Source of the DNA: Bacillota bacterium
GTDB taxonomy: Bacteria; Bacillota; Clostridia; Oscillospirales; Ruminococcaceae
DNA: 64,000 nucleotides
NCBI GenBank assembly: GCA_023433405.1
Contig: JAEZCT010000015.1
Span: 124,001 to 188,000, forward strand
Reading direction: 5' to 3'
Below, one piece after another: positions 1 through 8,535 of this stretch. How positions within the stretch are numbered: position 1 is the stretch's first letter; every line of letters begins with the position of its first letter. A program made the position numbers and the translations under genes. The notes beneath the pieces are model-generated. The model was not told where the DNA came from, ran no database searches, and saw only the letters and a list, made by a program, of their open reading frames with translations.

Positions 1-2
1 CC

Positions 3-497
3 GAGGTGGTTGAGACTATCAATGTTTCAACGATTCACATGGCTTATAATGGTTGCATCGGTTGCAGAAAGTGCAAGGCTGATGAGGATTTTTACTGCTT
101 TATTGCAGATGATGCATCAAAAATTGTGAAAGACATGACAAATTTTGATGTTATTGTATTTGCTGTTCCGGTGTATTTGGGAAGCGTTCCGGCACAAATG
201 AAGTGCCTTTTAGATCGTATGTACAGCCATATTAAATTTAAGAATGGCGAGCATATCACGAACCCGTTGCTCAGACATAAGGTAATGGCGCTAATCGCTA
301 CGGCCGGTGCGGATTACGAAGGCGGCCTTTCCTCCCTTGTGGATTTTTTTCAGACGTTCGCTGAGGAGTTTGGCGGCAGGATGTATCAGTTTACAGTGCC
401 AAACTGCAGCCCCGATTTGAATGATTTAAAGCAACGGGTGGAAATCATGCAAGCAGCCAAAGCGTTTGGGCAACAATTAGCGGGTATAGAACCCTAA
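3..497 (+). CDS. Flavodoxin-like / NADPH-dependent FMN reductase family protein (5' partial)
   Basis: The frame is open to the left edge, so the true start lies outside the window; the GTG at 6 is probably internal. About 164 residues are visible. They fit the iron-sulfur flavoprotein / NADPH-dependent FMN reductase fold: a C-x-x-C pair in GCIGCRKC near the visible N-terminus, then the family's FAVPVYLGSVPAQMKCLLDR segment, in which a nucleotide-side loop precedes the helix contacting FMN. The role is probably flavin-dependent electron transfer or reduction of a small quinone or aromatic; the substrate cannot be told. It ends 90 bp before clpX and has no evident functional link to it. Family assignment is fairly secure, specific function is not. 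Confidence 0.7.
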   Translation, partial: EVVETINVSTIHMAYNGCIGCRKCKADEDFYCFIADDASKIVKDMTNFDVIVFAVPVYLGSVPAQMKCLLDRMYSHIKFKNGEHITNPLLRHKVMALIATAGADYEGGLSSLVDFFQTFAEEFGGRMYQFTVPNCSPDLNDLKQRVEIMQAAKAFGQQLAGIEP

Positions 498-587
498 CCT
501 GCTTTAACCCTGTCATTTTACCTGTGCATGACAGGCTGCATGTATTTTTTGCCGTGCGCAGCGGCAGAATGGGATGAGTATTGGGCC

Positions 588-1901
588 ATGGCTAAGGATG
601 AAAACAAAACGATACGCTGTTCGTTTTGCGGCAAGCAGCAAAACGAGGTAGACCGCATTATCGCCGGCTCCGGCGTATATATTTGCAACGAGTGTGTTGA
701 GCTGTGTCAAAGCATTTTAAATGACAGCTCGCCAATGACCTCTGTGCGTCCCGGCAAACCGAAGCCGGAGGTCAATATTTCAATCCCCACACCCGTTGAA
801 ATGAAAAAGATTCTCGATGAGTATGTGATTGGGCAGGATAAGGCAAAGACAACTCTGTCTGTTGCGGTTTATAACCATTATAAACGCATCTATTACCGCG
901 GAACCAACGACGTGGAGCTTCAAAAGAGCAATGTCCTGCTGCTTGGTCCCACTGGTGTTGGTAAAACCATGCTTGCACAAACGCTTGCCAAGATACTGGA
1001 TGTTCCGTTTGCCATCGCCGACGCAACCACCCTCACCGAGGCCGGTTATGTTGGAGAGGATGTGGAAAATATTTTACTGCGCCTGATTCAGGCTGCGGAT
1101 TATGACATCGAAAAAGCGGAACGCGGTATCATCTACATCGATGAGATCGACAAAATCACCCGCAAGTCAGAAAACACCTCCATTACCCGGGATGTCAGCG
1201 GCGAGGGCGTTCAGCAGGCGCTGCTCAAGATACTGGAGGGCACGCTCTCCAATGTTCCCCCTCAGGGCGGACGCAAGCATCCCCAACAGGAATTTATTCA
1301 AATCAACACCGCCAATATCCTGTTTATATGCGGAGGCGCGTTTGACGGTATTGAAAAAACCATCGAAAAGCGTGTCGGCGGCGGTTCTCTCGGGTTTGGC
1401 GCTCCATTAAAAAAGAAGCGGGAGGACGCGGTTTCTGAATTGATGGCTCAGGTAACACCGCATGATCTTGTGCGGTTTGGCATCATTCCGGAGCTGGTTG
1501 GTCGCTTGCCGGTAATATCTGTTTTGCAGAACCTGGATGAGGCTATGCTGGTTACCATCCTCAAGGAGCCGAAAAACGCCTTGCTGAAGCAGTACATTAA
1601 GCTGTTTGAAATGGACGGCGTTAAGCTTGAGTTTGATGACGAGGCGCTTAATGAGATTGCGCGTAAGACCATCGAGTTAAAAACCGGCGCCCGCGGTCTG
1701 CGTTCCATCATTGAGGAAGCCTTGAGTGAGGTAATGTTTCAGGTTCCCAGTGATACCACGGTAGAAACGGTGCGTATCACAAAGGGCTGTATCTCTGGTG
1801 AGGAAACCCCGGAGTATGTGCGCAACGCGGAGAAACGTGCCGCAAACCTAATGCTTGCCAGCAGAAAACCAAAGGTGAGCCGAAGAAGCTCGGTAAGCTG
1901 A
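588..1901 (+). CDS. clpX: ATP-dependent Clp protease ATP-binding subunit ClpX
   Basis: ClpX is the AAA+ unfoldase that recognises tagged or specific substrates and threads them into the ClpP peptidase. The 437-residue product has the N-terminal C4 zinc-binding domain (Cys 11, 14, 33, 36), Walker A GPTGVGKT near residue 119, the GYVGEDVE pore-loop segment, Walker B IIYIDEID near 181, and the GARGLR sensor-2 motif towards the C-terminus. An ORF extends upstream to 528, but the zinc domain normally begins almost at the N-terminus, so ATG 588 (MAKDENK) is preferred. No clpP lies directly upstream, unlike the common tig-clpP-clpX order. A hairpin terminator follows at 1956. Confidence 0.97.
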   Translation: MAKDENKTIRCSFCGKQQNEVDRIIAGSGVYICNECVELCQSILNDSSPMTSVRPGKPKPEVNISIPTPVEMKKILDEYVIGQDKAKTTLSVAVYNHYKRIYYRGTNDVELQKSNVLLLGPTGVGKTMLAQTLAKILDVPFAIADATTLTEAGYVGEDVENILLRLIQAADYDIEKAERGIIYIDEIDKITRKSENTSITRDVSGEGVQQALLKILEGTLSNVPPQGGRKHPQQEFIQINTANILFICGGAFDGIEKTIEKRVGGGSLGFGAPLKKKREDAVSELMAQVTPHDLVRFGIIPELVGRLPVISVLQNLDEAMLVTILKEPKNALLKQYIKLFEMDGVKLEFDDEALNEIARKTIELKTGARGLRSIIEEALSEVMFQVPSDTTVETVRITKGCISGEETPEYVRNAEKRAANLMLASRKPKVSRRSSVS

Positions 1902-1955
1902 TTTTAGATGCGCATTCAAAATTTAAAACATTAAGAAATTCAAAAGTGCTTCGGT

Positions 1956-1995
1956 AAAGTCGACATCTGTAACGATGTTGACTTTCCGTTTTTTA
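1956..1995 (+). terminator. Rho-independent terminator of clpX
   Basis: The stem AAAGTCGACATC pairs with GATGTTGACTTT at 11 of 12 positions around a 6-nt loop, and a T-rich stretch (gtttttta) follows. It lies 55 bp after the clpX stop. Confidence 0.8.
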
Positions 1996-2227
1996 TCTAG
2001 ACATTGTACAGCAGTTTGTTATACGCACCTTTCGCAGGTAAATACCGCTAAAAACCAAGTCGATTCTGACCATATACGAAAATAAGGTCGATAAGGTAGG
2101 TTTTGTTCATGACATTACATGATTTATGCGAAAAGGTGCAGCCGTTTCATTCTGTGTGCTCATTTTTCGGTAACGATGGTGGCTGAACGTGTTAATTTTA
2201 TTATAAATAATTGTTGCCGTGATTATG

Positions 2228-2256
2228 TTGAACTGACTCGGCATTTCGAATATAAT
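2228..2256 (+). promoter_or_regulatory. Sigma-A type promoter of lon
   Basis: TTGAAC at 2228-2233 and a perfect TATAAT at 2251-2256 are separated by exactly 17 bp. Transcription would start near 2263, giving a leader of about 50 nt before the lon ATG at 2311. Confidence 0.85.
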
Positions 2257-2310
2257 GGAGTCAGTATTACATAGCACCCTACAAACGCCGTATTACTTGG
2301 AGGAACCTTT

Positions 2311-4755
2311 ATGGAGAAAGTAGCTGAACAGTTAAAGACCGCAAGGCTCCCCATGCTGGCACTAAGAGGACTTGTAGTTTACCCCAATATGGTTTTGCAT
2401 TTTGACGTTGGCAGAAAGAAGTCGGTGCTGGCCCTCAACGAAGCGATGGGTACCAACCAGCTTATTTTTCTGGTAGCGCAAAAGGACATACGCGAGGATG
2501 AACCGAAGGATTATGATCTGTACAGCGTCGGCGTAGTCGCCGAGGTTCGGCAGATTTTAAAAATGCCCGGCGACAGCCTTCGCGTTTTAGTGGAAGGCCT
2601 CTACCGTGCAAAACTTGTTGATATGCTTCAGGAAGACCCCTTTATGTCTGCCATGGTCGAGGAGCTACCGCTTAAACTTGCAAAAACCAAGTCGCAAAAG
2701 GATACTGCCGAAGCGCTCATGCGAACGCTGAAGGACTTGTTTGAGGAATATTCCTACCTTACCCCTCAAATGCCCAAGGATTACATGCTTAATGTAATGG
2801 CCAGTGACGACCCCGTTTACCTGTGTGAATACATATCGGGGAACCTGATGCTCAAGATACCGGATAAGCAGCGCATTCTCGAAGAAAGCAGCCCGATTAA
2901 GCGGCTGGAGCTTTTGGTACAGATTCTTGAGGACGAAAACAGCGTTTTGACCATTGAAAAGGATCTTTACGAAAAGGTAAAGCAGCAGGTTGATAAAAAC
3001 CAGCGCGAATATTTCCTTCGTGAGCAAATGAAGGTCATCTCCAGTGAATTAGGGGATGGTGACAGTGTTCAGGACGAGGCGGTGGAGTACTTCGAGCGCA
3101 TCCAGAAGCTACATCTGCCCAAAGAGGCGGCCGATAAGCTTACAAAAGAAGCCGAGCGCCTGTATAAAATGCCGTACAATTCCCAAGAGGCAACGGTTAT
3201 TCGCACCTACCTCGATACCTGCCTTGAGCTGCCCTGGAACAAGCAAACCAAAGAGCTTATTGATATTGGCAAGGCCGGGAATGTCCTTGACCGCGACCAT
3301 TACGGTTTGGTTAAGGTTAAGGAGCGCATTCTTGAATTGCTTGCCGTGCGCAAGCTTGCGCCGGATATCCGTGGTCAAATCATTTGCTTGGTTGGCCCTC
3401 CGGGTGTGGGCAAGACCTCCATTGCCCGTTCTGTTGCCGCGGCGCTTGGTAAAAAGTACGCTCGCATTTCTTTGGGAGGCGTGCGTGATGAATCAGACAT
3501 CCGCGGTCATCGAAAAACATATGTGGGTGCAATGCCCGGTCGCATCATCGAGTCTATCAGCCGCGCAGGCAGTAAGAATGCGCTGATTCTGCTCGATGAG
3601 GTGGATAAAATTAGCCACGATTTTCGCGGCGATCCTGCCTCCGCACTGTTAGAGGTGTTGGATTCCGAGCAAAATCAGGCATTTCGCGATCACTATGTGG
3701 AGATCCCCTTTGACATTAGCAATATTTTGTTTATTACAACGGCAAATGATAAAAGTGAAATTCCCGGCCCGTTGTTGGATCGTATGGAAGTGATCGAGCT
3801 TTCCAGCTACACGCGGGAGGAGAAGTTCCATATCGCGCGGGATCACCTGATTAAAAAGCAGGTGAAGCGCAGCGGGCTATCTGCGAAAACCATAAAGGTT
3901 TCCGACAGTGCAATCTACGCACTAATCGATTTTTACACCCGCGAGGCAGGTGTGCGCAAGCTGGAACGTGCCATTGCTGCGCTTTGCCGCAAAACCGCCA
4001 AGCGAGTGGTGGAAGGCACCCAAGGCAAGGTCGCCATCTCCGACGCGAACATTACCGAATTTCTTGGTCCTCATAAATTCCGTCCTGACGGTATTTTAAA
4101 GAAGAATGAGGTCGGCGTCGTAACCGGGCTTGCGTGGACCAGTGTGGGCGGCGAGATTATGATGATTGAGGTTAATGTGGTCAAGGGCAGCGGTAAGGTT
4201 CAGCTTACCGGGTCGCTGGGCGACGTGATGAAGGAATCGGCCAATATCGCCATCAGCTACATACGCAGCAAGGCGGAAAAGCTAAAGATTGACGAGGAGT
4301 TCTATAAGGATCGGGATATTCATATCCATGCGCCGGAGGGTGCTGTTCCGAAGGATGGTCCTTCTGCCGGTGTAACCATGACCACCGCATTGGTTTCTGC
4401 GCTTACCGGGGTTCCCGCGCGGCGCGAGGTGGCTATGACGGGGGAGATTACGCTGCGTGGCAGGGTTCTGCCTATCGGCGGGCTAAAAGAAAAAACCATG
4501 GCGGCTTACCGTGCCGGTATTAAAACCGTAATTATTCCCGAGGAAAACCGCCCTGATCTGGAGGAGATTGACGACACCGTAAAAAAAGCGCTTACTTTTG
4601 TGTTTGCCGAGGATGTCGATACGGTGCTCAAAACCGCCCTTCTGTTTTGCACAGAACCGGAAACACCCGACGGACGGCATAAGGATGCCTTATTGCACAG
4701 CGGCGTAGAAATCCCGCCGAAGCTTCCGCTGGATTCTGCTGTAATTGCTCAGTAG
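2311..4755 (+). CDS. lon: ATP-dependent protease Lon (LonA)
   Basis: Lon is a cytoplasmic AAA+ serine protease that degrades misfolded and regulatory proteins. The 814-residue product has the full LonA layout: an N-terminal substrate-binding domain (from about residue 10, LPMLALRG), Walker A GPPGVGKT near 361, Walker B ILLDEVDK, and a C-terminal S16 protease domain with catalytic Ser 685 in KDGPSAG and Lys 728 in GGLKEK. A GGAGG site sits 8 bases before the ATG. The clpX-lon-ysxC order matches Bacillus and Clostridia except that lonB is absent. It has its own strong promoter, so it can be expressed apart from clpX. Confidence 0.98.
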   Translation: MEKVAEQLKTARLPMLALRGLVVYPNMVLHFDVGRKKSVLALNEAMGTNQLIFLVAQKDIREDEPKDYDLYSVGVVAEVRQILKMPGDSLRVLVEGLYRAKLVDMLQEDPFMSAMVEELPLKLAKTKSQKDTAEALMRTLKDLFEEYSYLTPQMPKDYMLNVMASDDPVYLCEYISGNLMLKIPDKQRILEESSPIKRLELLVQILEDENSVLTIEKDLYEKVKQQVDKNQREYFLREQMKVISSELGDGDSVQDEAVEYFERIQKLHLPKEAADKLTKEAERLYKMPYNSQEATVIRTYLDTCLELPWNKQTKELIDIGKAGNVLDRDHYGLVKVKERILELLAVRKLAPDIRGQIICLVGPPGVGKTSIARSVAAALGKKYARISLGGVRDESDIRGHRKTYVGAMPGRIIESISRAGSKNALILLDEVDKISHDFRGDPASALLEVLDSEQNQAFRDHYVEIPFDISNILFITTANDKSEIPGPLLDRMEVIELSSYTREEKFHIARDHLIKKQVKRSGLSAKTIKVSDSAIYALIDFYTREAGVRKLERAIAALCRKTAKRVVEGTQGKVAISDANITEFLGPHKFRPDGILKKNEVGVVTGLAWTSVGGEIMMIEVNVVKGSGKVQLTGSLGDVMKESANIAISYIRSKAEKLKIDEEFYKDRDIHIHAPEGAVPKDGPSAGVTMTTALVSALTGVPARREVAMTGEITLRGRVLPIGGLKEKTMAAYRAGIKTVIIPEENRPDLEEIDDTVKKALTFVFAEDVDTVLKTALLFCTEPETPDGRHKDALLHSGVEIPPKLPLDSAVIAQ

Positions 4756-4807
4756 TTCGCGACAAATAGTTTTGGGTTTCTCTGTAGCATATGGGTAACC
4801 GCCGGTT

Positions 4808-4865
4808 AATCATGCAGCTGGCATTCGGTGCCGAATTATCCGAATCAGAATGCCTCTGCATGGTT
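4808..4865. other. Imperfect hairpin between lon and ysxC
   Basis: CATGCAG (4811-4817) pairs with CTGCATG (4856-4862), and inside it GCATTC (4821-4826) pairs with GAATGC (4848-4853). No T-tract follows, so this is not a canonical intrinsic terminator. It could be an RNA processing site or a decayed terminator. Confidence 0.4.
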
Positions 4866-4925
4866 ATTCAGCGATTATTATGAAAAAATAGGACTAAAAA
4901 GACACACAATGACAAAGGGGTTTTC

Positions 4926-5525
4926 ATGAACTATAATACTGCGGTGTTCGAGGCATCCTTTGGGCTTGCCTCGCAACTTCCACAAAGTGAGCAGCTGGAG
5001 ATTGCTTTCTCCGGCCGTTCTAACGTGGGAAAATCTTCGCTAATCAATAAGCTGCTAAACCGCAAGTCACTAGCCCGCGTCAGTTCCATGCCGGGAAAAA
5101 CTGCAACAATCAATTTTTATCGCGTGGGCGACACGCTTCGCCTTGCCGATTTGCCCGGTTATGGCTATGCGAAGGTGGCAAAAAGCGAAAAACGGCGGTG
5201 GAGCGAACTCATTGGCGGCTACTACATGCAAGGCCGTAACCTTGCCTTGGTGGTTCAGCTTTTGGATATGCGTCATGCGCCCTCCAGTGATGATGTTGCT
5301 ATGATTGAGACGTTTATTGAGCAGGAGATTCCTTTTATACTGGTGCTAACAAAATGCGATAAGCTTTCCCAAAAACAGCGCAATGATCGCATGGAGGCAT
5401 TTGCGAAAGAGGTGCCCTGCGGAGATCAGGTAACCATGCTGCCTTTTTCTGCCGTAACCGGAGAGGGCGTAGAGGAGCTTCGCAATATCCTGGAAGATGT
5501 AACCGAGCAGGATGCCGAGGAATAG
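4926..5525 (+). CDS. ysxC: Ribosome biogenesis GTPase YsxC/YihA (EngB)
   Basis: This is a TRAFAC-class GTPase needed for late assembly of the 50S subunit. All five G motifs are visible in the 199 residues: G1 GRSNVGKSS starting at residue 30, G2 around the Thr in PGKTATINFY, G3 DLPGYG, G4 TKCD and G5 SAVTGEG. The length is normal for the family (about 195-210). An AAAGGGG ribosome site lies just upstream. Its position after lon is conserved in Bacillus and Clostridia. No promoter of its own was found, so it may be read from the lon promoter. Confidence 0.96.
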   Translation: MNYNTAVFEASFGLASQLPQSEQLEIAFSGRSNVGKSSLINKLLNRKSLARVSSMPGKTATINFYRVGDTLRLADLPGYGYAKVAKSEKRRWSELIGGYYMQGRNLALVVQLLDMRHAPSSDDVAMIETFIEQEIPFILVLTKCDKLSQKQRNDRMEAFAKEVPCGDQVTMLPFSAVTGEGVEELRNILEDVTEQDAEE

Positions 5526-5641
5526 AATGATAAAAACAAACGGTTATTCCGGGCATTTTCAAGCTCATTCGCAATACGGCGGCAATCATAGCTGTTGCGT
5601 GAGTTAGCTGCCTGAGTAAGCCGGCAAAGGGACGAAACCAT

Positions 5642-6940
5642 ATGCTCGGACAGTTCGGTTTAGATTTAAATAGTCTGGGTCACCTGACTATCGGCGGTGT
5701 GGATACGATTGCGCTGAGCGCGCAGTATGGCACACCGCTTTTTGTGATTAATGAACGACAGCTGCGCAACCGCTGCAGAGAATATGTTGAGGCGATGAGC
5801 ACCCTGTTTTTAAATGGTCGCGCCGCTTATGCGTGTAAGGCATTTTGCTGCAAGGAAATGTGCCGGATAGCCGATGCTGAGGGAATGAGCCTGGATGTGG
5901 TTTCGCTGGGTGAACTGCACACCGCGCTTTCCGCGGGATTTCCTCCTCACCGCATGATTCTTCATGGCAGTAATAAGTCCACTGAAGAGCTTGCGACGGC
6001 GGTAAAGGCGGGTATCGGACGAATTGTTGTGGATGGCTTTTGGGAACTGGAGAGGCTCGCGGAGCTGACGGAGGGGTTAAGCACACATGTCGGTATCCTG
6101 CTGCGCATACGGCCGGATGTAGCGGCGCACACTCATCATGCGGTAGAGACGGGCAGGGAAGATTCCAAATTCGGGTTTTCTCTGGTTGCCGGAGAGGCGC
6201 TGGAGGCGGTGGCTCTCGCAACGCGCATGACCGGTGTCAGGCTTTTCGGCTTACATTGCCACATTGGCTCCCAGATTAGTGAGTGCGCGCCGTATGAGCT
6301 TGCGGTCAACCGCATGGTACAGCTATTGGCAAAGATCAAGCGGCGCTTCGGGGTGGAGCTGCCCGAGTTAAACCTGGGCGGCGGGCTCGCGATTCGTTAT
6401 GCCTTTACGCAAAAGGAACCACCCGCAATTGGCGAATACCTTTCCCGCATCTCAATTGCGCTAAAGGAAGCTTGTGGGCAATACAATGTTTCTTGCCCCT
6501 CAGTAACAGTAGAGCCGGGTCGATCCATCGTCGGCCCGTGTGGAATCACGCTGTATACCGTCGGGGCTATTAAGCGGGTGGAAAGCGGCCGCACTTATAT
6601 ATCAGTGGATGGTGGAATGGCAGATAACCCGCGCTATGCGCTTTATCAGTCCCAATACGAAGCGGTTACAGCCAACCGTGCCGGCGAACCGCGTAGCCAA
6701 AGGGTCAGCCTGGCGGGGAGGTGCTGCGAAAGCGGGGATCTTCTGGGGGAGGAAATGCCCTTACAATCGGCAAAAGCCGGCGAGATTATCGCGGTGCTGG
6801 CAACCGGCGCATATAACTTCTCAATGGCATCAAACTACAACAGACTGCCAAGGCCATCCGTTGTGATGACCTCTGACGGTCACGCGCGGCTTGTTGTGCG
6901 CAGGCAAACCATAGACGACCTGATTGCAAACGATTTGTGA
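5642..6940 (+). CDS. lysA: Diaminopimelate decarboxylase
   Basis: LysA is a PLP-dependent fold-III decarboxylase that converts meso-diaminopimelate to L-lysine, the last step of lysine synthesis. In the 432 residues the PLP lysine lies in AYACKAF near residue 62. HCHIGSQ, the glycine-rich LNLGGGLAI loop, EPGRSIVG and the substrate-site CCESGD follow in order. A GGVDTIAL-AQYGTPLFV segment at the N-terminus is typical of bacterial LysA. It lies 116 bp after ysxC without a clear promoter, and a terminator sits 100 bp downstream. Ornithine or carboxynorspermidine decarboxylase are less likely, since those lack this N-terminal region. Confidence 0.95.
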   Translation: MLGQFGLDLNSLGHLTIGGVDTIALSAQYGTPLFVINERQLRNRCREYVEAMSTLFLNGRAAYACKAFCCKEMCRIADAEGMSLDVVSLGELHTALSAGFPPHRMILHGSNKSTEELATAVKAGIGRIVVDGFWELERLAELTEGLSTHVGILLRIRPDVAAHTHHAVETGREDSKFGFSLVAGEALEAVALATRMTGVRLFGLHCHIGSQISECAPYELAVNRMVQLLAKIKRRFGVELPELNLGGGLAIRYAFTQKEPPAIGEYLSRISIALKEACGQYNVSCPSVTVEPGRSIVGPCGITLYTVGAIKRVESGRTYISVDGGMADNPRYALYQSQYEAVTANRAGEPRSQRVSLAGRCCESGDLLGEEMPLQSAKAGEIIAVLATGAYNFSMASNYNRLPRPSVVMTSDGHARLVVRRQTIDDLIANDL

Positions 6941-7412
6941 CCGTTGCTCTCAGCGGCGCGCCTTCCTTGTCAATGAATTAGTACCGCGCATTTGCGGCAA
7001 AAAGCATTAAAGCTGTTATAAATCCGCGTCAAAATCTAGAAATCAGCGTTATTAGCTGATTTTTAGGTACTTTTTAATCGGATCATTGCATAAGGAAAAG
7101 GTTATCATTTACTTTCGCAATTCAGTGTGTTAAACTTGTCCTAGTAGCATTTTAACAAAGCTCGTATCACCATATTAGGACTTGTTTGCAAATTGAACAC
7201 GCAGGCAATAGAAACATAAATGAAGGATTCTATTTCTGCTTTTTTCAAATTAAGAATAATCTATTGCGCTTAACGGGTTGGTTAACAGCTACGCAATGAG
7301 AAAGCATAGGCAAATCGTATTTATAAGGCAGGGCTTGTACAAGAAAATGATTGAGTTGTTCCGTTATATGGGTAAAACCAAATAACCATGAGAACAAAAG
7401 GAGTAAGTGGGT
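6941..7412. other. Intergenic region lysA to TrpR-like gene
   Basis: This 472-bp AT-rich gap contains the lysA terminator (7040-7064). I saw no coding frame with a ribosome site and no promoter good enough to list for the downstream gene. A TTTACT...TTAAAC pair near 7109-7137 has 17-bp spacing but a poor -10. Confidence 0.5.
7040..7064 (+). terminator. Rho-independent terminator of lysA
   Basis: AAATCAGC and GCTGATTT form a perfect 8-bp stem with a 7-nt loop. The stem runs into a short T-run, and a second T-run follows at 7071-7075. Confidence 0.7.
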
Positions 7413-7727
7413 ATGAACAGCAAGCTGAAGGACCCTAACATCGAATATTTGTTTCGGGCCATTCTTACATTGAAAACATTGGATGAAAGTTATAATTTTT
7501 TCGAAGATTTGTGTACCGTTCCCGAATTAAAGGCGCTTTCTCAGCGGCTTCAGGTGGCCAAGCTGCTCAGCGAGCACCATGTGTACAGCGACATTGTTGC
7601 CGCTACCGGCGCCAGCACCGCCACTATCAGTCGTGTAAACCGCTCGCTTAATTATGGCTGCGACGGCTATAGTGTCATATTCAAACGCCTCGCTGAAGAA
7701 AAAACCAACGAGGAGCCAAAGGAATAA
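7413..7727 (+). CDS. TrpR-related protein, YerC/YecD family
   Basis: A 104-residue all-helical DNA-binding protein of the TrpR superfamily, YerC/YecD type. Its helix-turn-helix is visible in the second half (VYSDIVAATGASTATISRVN), preceded by the conserved LKALSQRLQVAKLL segment. The ligand and target genes of this family are not settled; it is not the classical tryptophan repressor. ATG 7413 is chosen over the GTG at 7407 because AAGGAG at 7398-7403 is 9 bases from the ATG but only 3 from the GTG. It is 6 bp from the next gene, so the two are probably one operon with hslO. Confidence 0.85.
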   Translation: MNSKLKDPNIEYLFRAILTLKTLDESYNFFEDLCTVPELKALSQRLQVAKLLSEHHVYSDIVAATGASTATISRVNRSLNYGCDGYSVIFKRLAEEKTNEEPKE

Positions 7728-7733
7728 GGCAAT

Positions 7734-8483
7734 ATGAACGGTTATGAAATCTTTGCGCGGTATTACGACGACTTAACCGCCAATATTGATTACGCGGCGC
7801 GCGCGGATTTTTTCCGCGCGCTGATTCATGAGTACGGCAATGGGGGCAAACTGGCTCTAGACCTTGCCTGCGGAACCGGCAGCTTGACCGTTGAGCTAGC
7901 CAAGCGCGGGATGGATATGATTGGAGTGGACGGCTCCGGCGAGATGCTAAGCCAAGCGATGGAGAAAACCCCCGAAGCCTATGGCATACAGTACCTGCGC
8001 CAAACGATGCAGGGGCTTGACATGTACGGTACAGTGGATGCCATTGTTTGCGCCTTGGACAGTATAAACCACATCATCGAAGAGCAATCACTTGCGCGAT
8101 GCTTCTCCCGGGTATCCCTGTTTTTAGACCCCGGCGGCGTGTTTGTGTTTGATGCGAACACGGTTTATAAGCACGAAAAAGTACTTGCCGATAACGTTTT
8201 TGTATACGAATGCGACAAGGTATATTGTGTGTGGCAAAATTGCTATGACAGCGCAAGCCGGATTACAACGATACGGCTTGATTTTTTTGAGAAGGCTGAG
8301 AACAACCGATACATTCGCGCAAGCGAAACCTTTGAGGAACGCGCGTATTCTTATCATCAGCTCGCAGAACTGCTGGATAAGGCGGGGTTGTATGTGGCAG
8401 ACTGTTTCGCGGATGATTCGAGGCAGCCTATAAACGAACAGACTCAACGAATGATTATTGTCGCTAAAAAAAAGCGACTGTAG
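7734..8483 (+). CDS. Class I SAM-dependent methyltransferase
   Basis: A 249-residue cytosolic methyltransferase. SAM-binding motif I reads LDLACGTGSL near residue 43, followed by a GVDGSGEML motif II whose Asp would bind the ribose hydroxyls, and a CALDSINHI post-motif. The N-terminal F-A-x-x-Y-D signature (FARYYDDL) and overall length match the small YqxE/UbiE-like group of unassigned methyltransferases often found near ribosome or RNA genes in Clostridia. The substrate cannot be inferred. It follows the TrpR-like gene by 6 bp with an AAAGGAA ribosome site inside that gene's end. Confidence 0.85.
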   Translation: MNGYEIFARYYDDLTANIDYAARADFFRALIHEYGNGGKLALDLACGTGSLTVELAKRGMDMIGVDGSGEMLSQAMEKTPEAYGIQYLRQTMQGLDMYGTVDAIVCALDSINHIIEEQSLARCFSRVSLFLDPGGVFVFDANTVYKHEKVLADNVFVYECDKVYCVWQNCYDSASRITTIRLDFFEKAENNRYIRASETFEERAYSYHQLAELLDKAGLYVADCFADDSRQPINEQTQRMIIVAKKKRL

Positions 8484-8535
8484 CCGTTACCGGCCAGCCG
8501 CATTTTAAAACCTATGCAAGAAAGGGCTATAATCC

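Larger units (their letters stand above)
1902..2310. other. Intergenic region clpX-lon
   Basis: This 409-bp gap holds the clpX terminator (1956-1995) and the lon promoter (2228-2256). I looked for the tandem heptad CtsR operator and for a CIRCE inverted repeat, the usual heat-shock controls of clp and lon genes in Firmicutes, and found no convincing copy of either. No small ORF with a good ribosome site was seen. Confidence 0.6.

Noticed and set aside
528..587. N-terminal extension of clpX
   Set aside because: ClpX begins directly before its zinc-binding domain. The extra 20 codons are not part of the family.
1996..2227. CtsR or CIRCE heat-shock operator before lon
   Set aside because: A GGTCGATAAGGT stretch near 2087 has only partial likeness to the CtsR tandem heptad, and no CIRCE palindrome is present.
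5526..5641. Lysine riboswitch before lysA
   Set aside because: The gap is only 116 bp, too short for the lysine aptamer, and lacks its conserved cores.
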